Below, one piece after another: positions 63,901 through 64,000 of a stretch of DNA of 64,000 nt (its first letter is position 1; every line of letters starts with the position of its first letter). A program made the translations under genes and the position numbers. The DNA lies in the NCBI RefSeq assembly GCF_051401765.1, contig NW_027480532.1:1240001-1304000 (forward strand), written 5' to 3'. The stretch comes from Calliopsis andreniformis (Eukaryota > Arthropoda > Insecta > Hymenoptera > Andrenidae). Below the pieces are notes generated by a model, which was given only the letters and a program-made list of their open reading frames with translations, made no database searches and was not told the DNA's origin.

Positions 63901-64000
63901 CCTCAATCCTCAATCCTCAATCCTCATTCTTCAATCCTCAATACCCAATCCTCAATCCTCGATATATAATCCTCAATCCTGAATCCTCAATTCTCAATCC
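60973..64000 (+). repeat. Copy of 46.7-50.3 kb, cut by the window end
   Basis: It begins with about 105 bp (15 units) not present at the matching place of U3. From about 61208 it follows 46.79 kb onward (offset 14,415; 46808/61223, 48310/62725). At about 63450 it loses 690 bp, after which the offset is 13,725 (49728/63453, 50236/63961). It contains marker A at 61706. It continues past the right edge. Confidence 0.82.
61706..61848 (+). repeat. Marker block 39, family A
   Basis: AGAATAT is at 61742. Last marker of the window, partner of 47291 at an offset of 14,415. Confidence 0.92.

Larger units (their letters stand above)
1..64000 (+). repeat. Giant heptamer satellite array, consensus TCCTCAA
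   Basis: Every line of the window can be cut into units of seven bases with consensus TCCTCAA (reverse complement TTGAGGA). Frequent variants are TCTTCAA, TACTCAA, TTCTCAA, TGTTCAA, TCATCAA, CCCTCAA, ACCTCAA, TCCTCAG, TCCTCAT, TCCTGAA, TACCCAA and TCCGCAA. The consensus contains no G on the + strand, so composition is strongly strand-asymmetric. A few units are 6 bp (TCCTCG, CCCTCA, ACCTTG) or 8 bp and shift the register. The array runs off both window ends. No stretch above 300 bases departs from the heptamer pattern, so no gene, promoter or terminator can be placed anywhere. The function is unknown; satellite or heterochromatin DNA is the natural reading. The repeat itself is certain, the biological setting is not. 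Confidence 0.98.

Noticed and set aside
41..63982. Dozens of forward open frames of 70-1,447 codons encoding SSILNPQ-like repeats, possibly a giant repetitive surface protein
   Set aside because: All three + frames are open over the same DNA with the same peptide. There is no start context, no non-repeat domain, no signal peptide and no frame-specific conservation. Single-base and 6-bp-unit shifts change frame without apparent consequence.
1..64000. CRISPR array
   Set aside because: The repeat is 7 bp and continuous. There are no unique spacers of regular length, no 21-40 bp palindromic repeat and no cas genes.
1..64000. Telomere
   Set aside because: TTGAGGA is seven bases like the plant telomere repeat, but its sequence differs. 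The array is highly degenerate and organised in kilobase units, and no chromosome end is visible.
1..64000. tRNA, rRNA or structured RNA genes
   Set aside because: The + strand is nearly free of G and lacks self-complementarity, so stems cannot form. No conserved RNA motif was seen.
1..64000. Genes on the minus strand
   Set aside because: TGA occurs about every seven codons in each minus frame of the consensus, and I saw no stretch free of it long enough to matter.
1..64000. Naming the host organism or a chromosome type
   Set aside because: No unique sequence is present. Heptamer arrays occur in flies, plants, cyanobacteria and others, and none of the families I can recall has this unit.

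Overview
The whole 64 kb window is one uninterrupted, gene-free tandem array of a 7-bp unit. On the + strand the unit is TCCTCAA; on the - strand it is TTGAGGA. There are about 9,100 units. I see no protein gene, tRNA, rRNA, CRISPR array, insertion sequence or ordinary intergenic DNA. Long open frames occur on the + strand, but they follow from the repeat: 7 is not a multiple of 3, so all three forward frames read the same seven residues (SSILNPQ in permuted register) with no stop, while every - frame meets TGA once per 21 bp.

The organism cannot be fixed from the sequence, because there is no unique DNA to place. Array length, graded divergence and nested large-scale duplication are typical of eukaryotic satellite (heterochromatic) DNA. 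Short heptamer arrays also occur in bacteria (for example the cyanobacterial STRR families), so a bacterial or metagenomic origin is not excluded. The unit is not one of the telomere repeats I know.

The array is organised at several scales. (1) Single heptamers vary, with a recognisable TCAA core. (2) A 143-bp marker block of strongly diverged heptamers, centred on TAGAATA, occurs 39 times. It falls into four main families (A, B, C, D) plus a few odd copies, and often recurs in the order A-B-C-D-A-B. (3) Blocks of kilobases are duplicated, in tandem or at a distance, almost without change.

Layout. 1-3440 is the heterogeneous left part. 3446-8490 is a 5,045-bp block, repeated from 8491. 6540-16783 (U1) and 16784-27104 (U2) are two adjacent copies of a 10.2-10.3 kb higher-order unit. 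27105-30455 (U3) is a partial, rearranged third copy. 30456-33835 and 33836-37215 are two adjacent 3,380-bp copies. 37216-44500 is a mosaic holding the oldest-looking markers. 44510-50083 is a patchwork of pieces from 11.9-13.4, 27.1-29.4 and 31.1-32.1 kb. 50084-60972 (U4) is a distant copy of 17614-28270, U2/U3 junction included. 60973-64000 repeats 46.7-50.3 kb and runs off the window.

The insertions and deletions I could measure between copies equal whole numbers of repeat units once the occasional 6-bp unit is counted. Copies have therefore been exchanged in register, as expected for unequal crossing-over or replication slippage in satellite DNA. Offsets were obtained by lining up shared landmarks by eye; block edges are good to roughly 10-50 bp.
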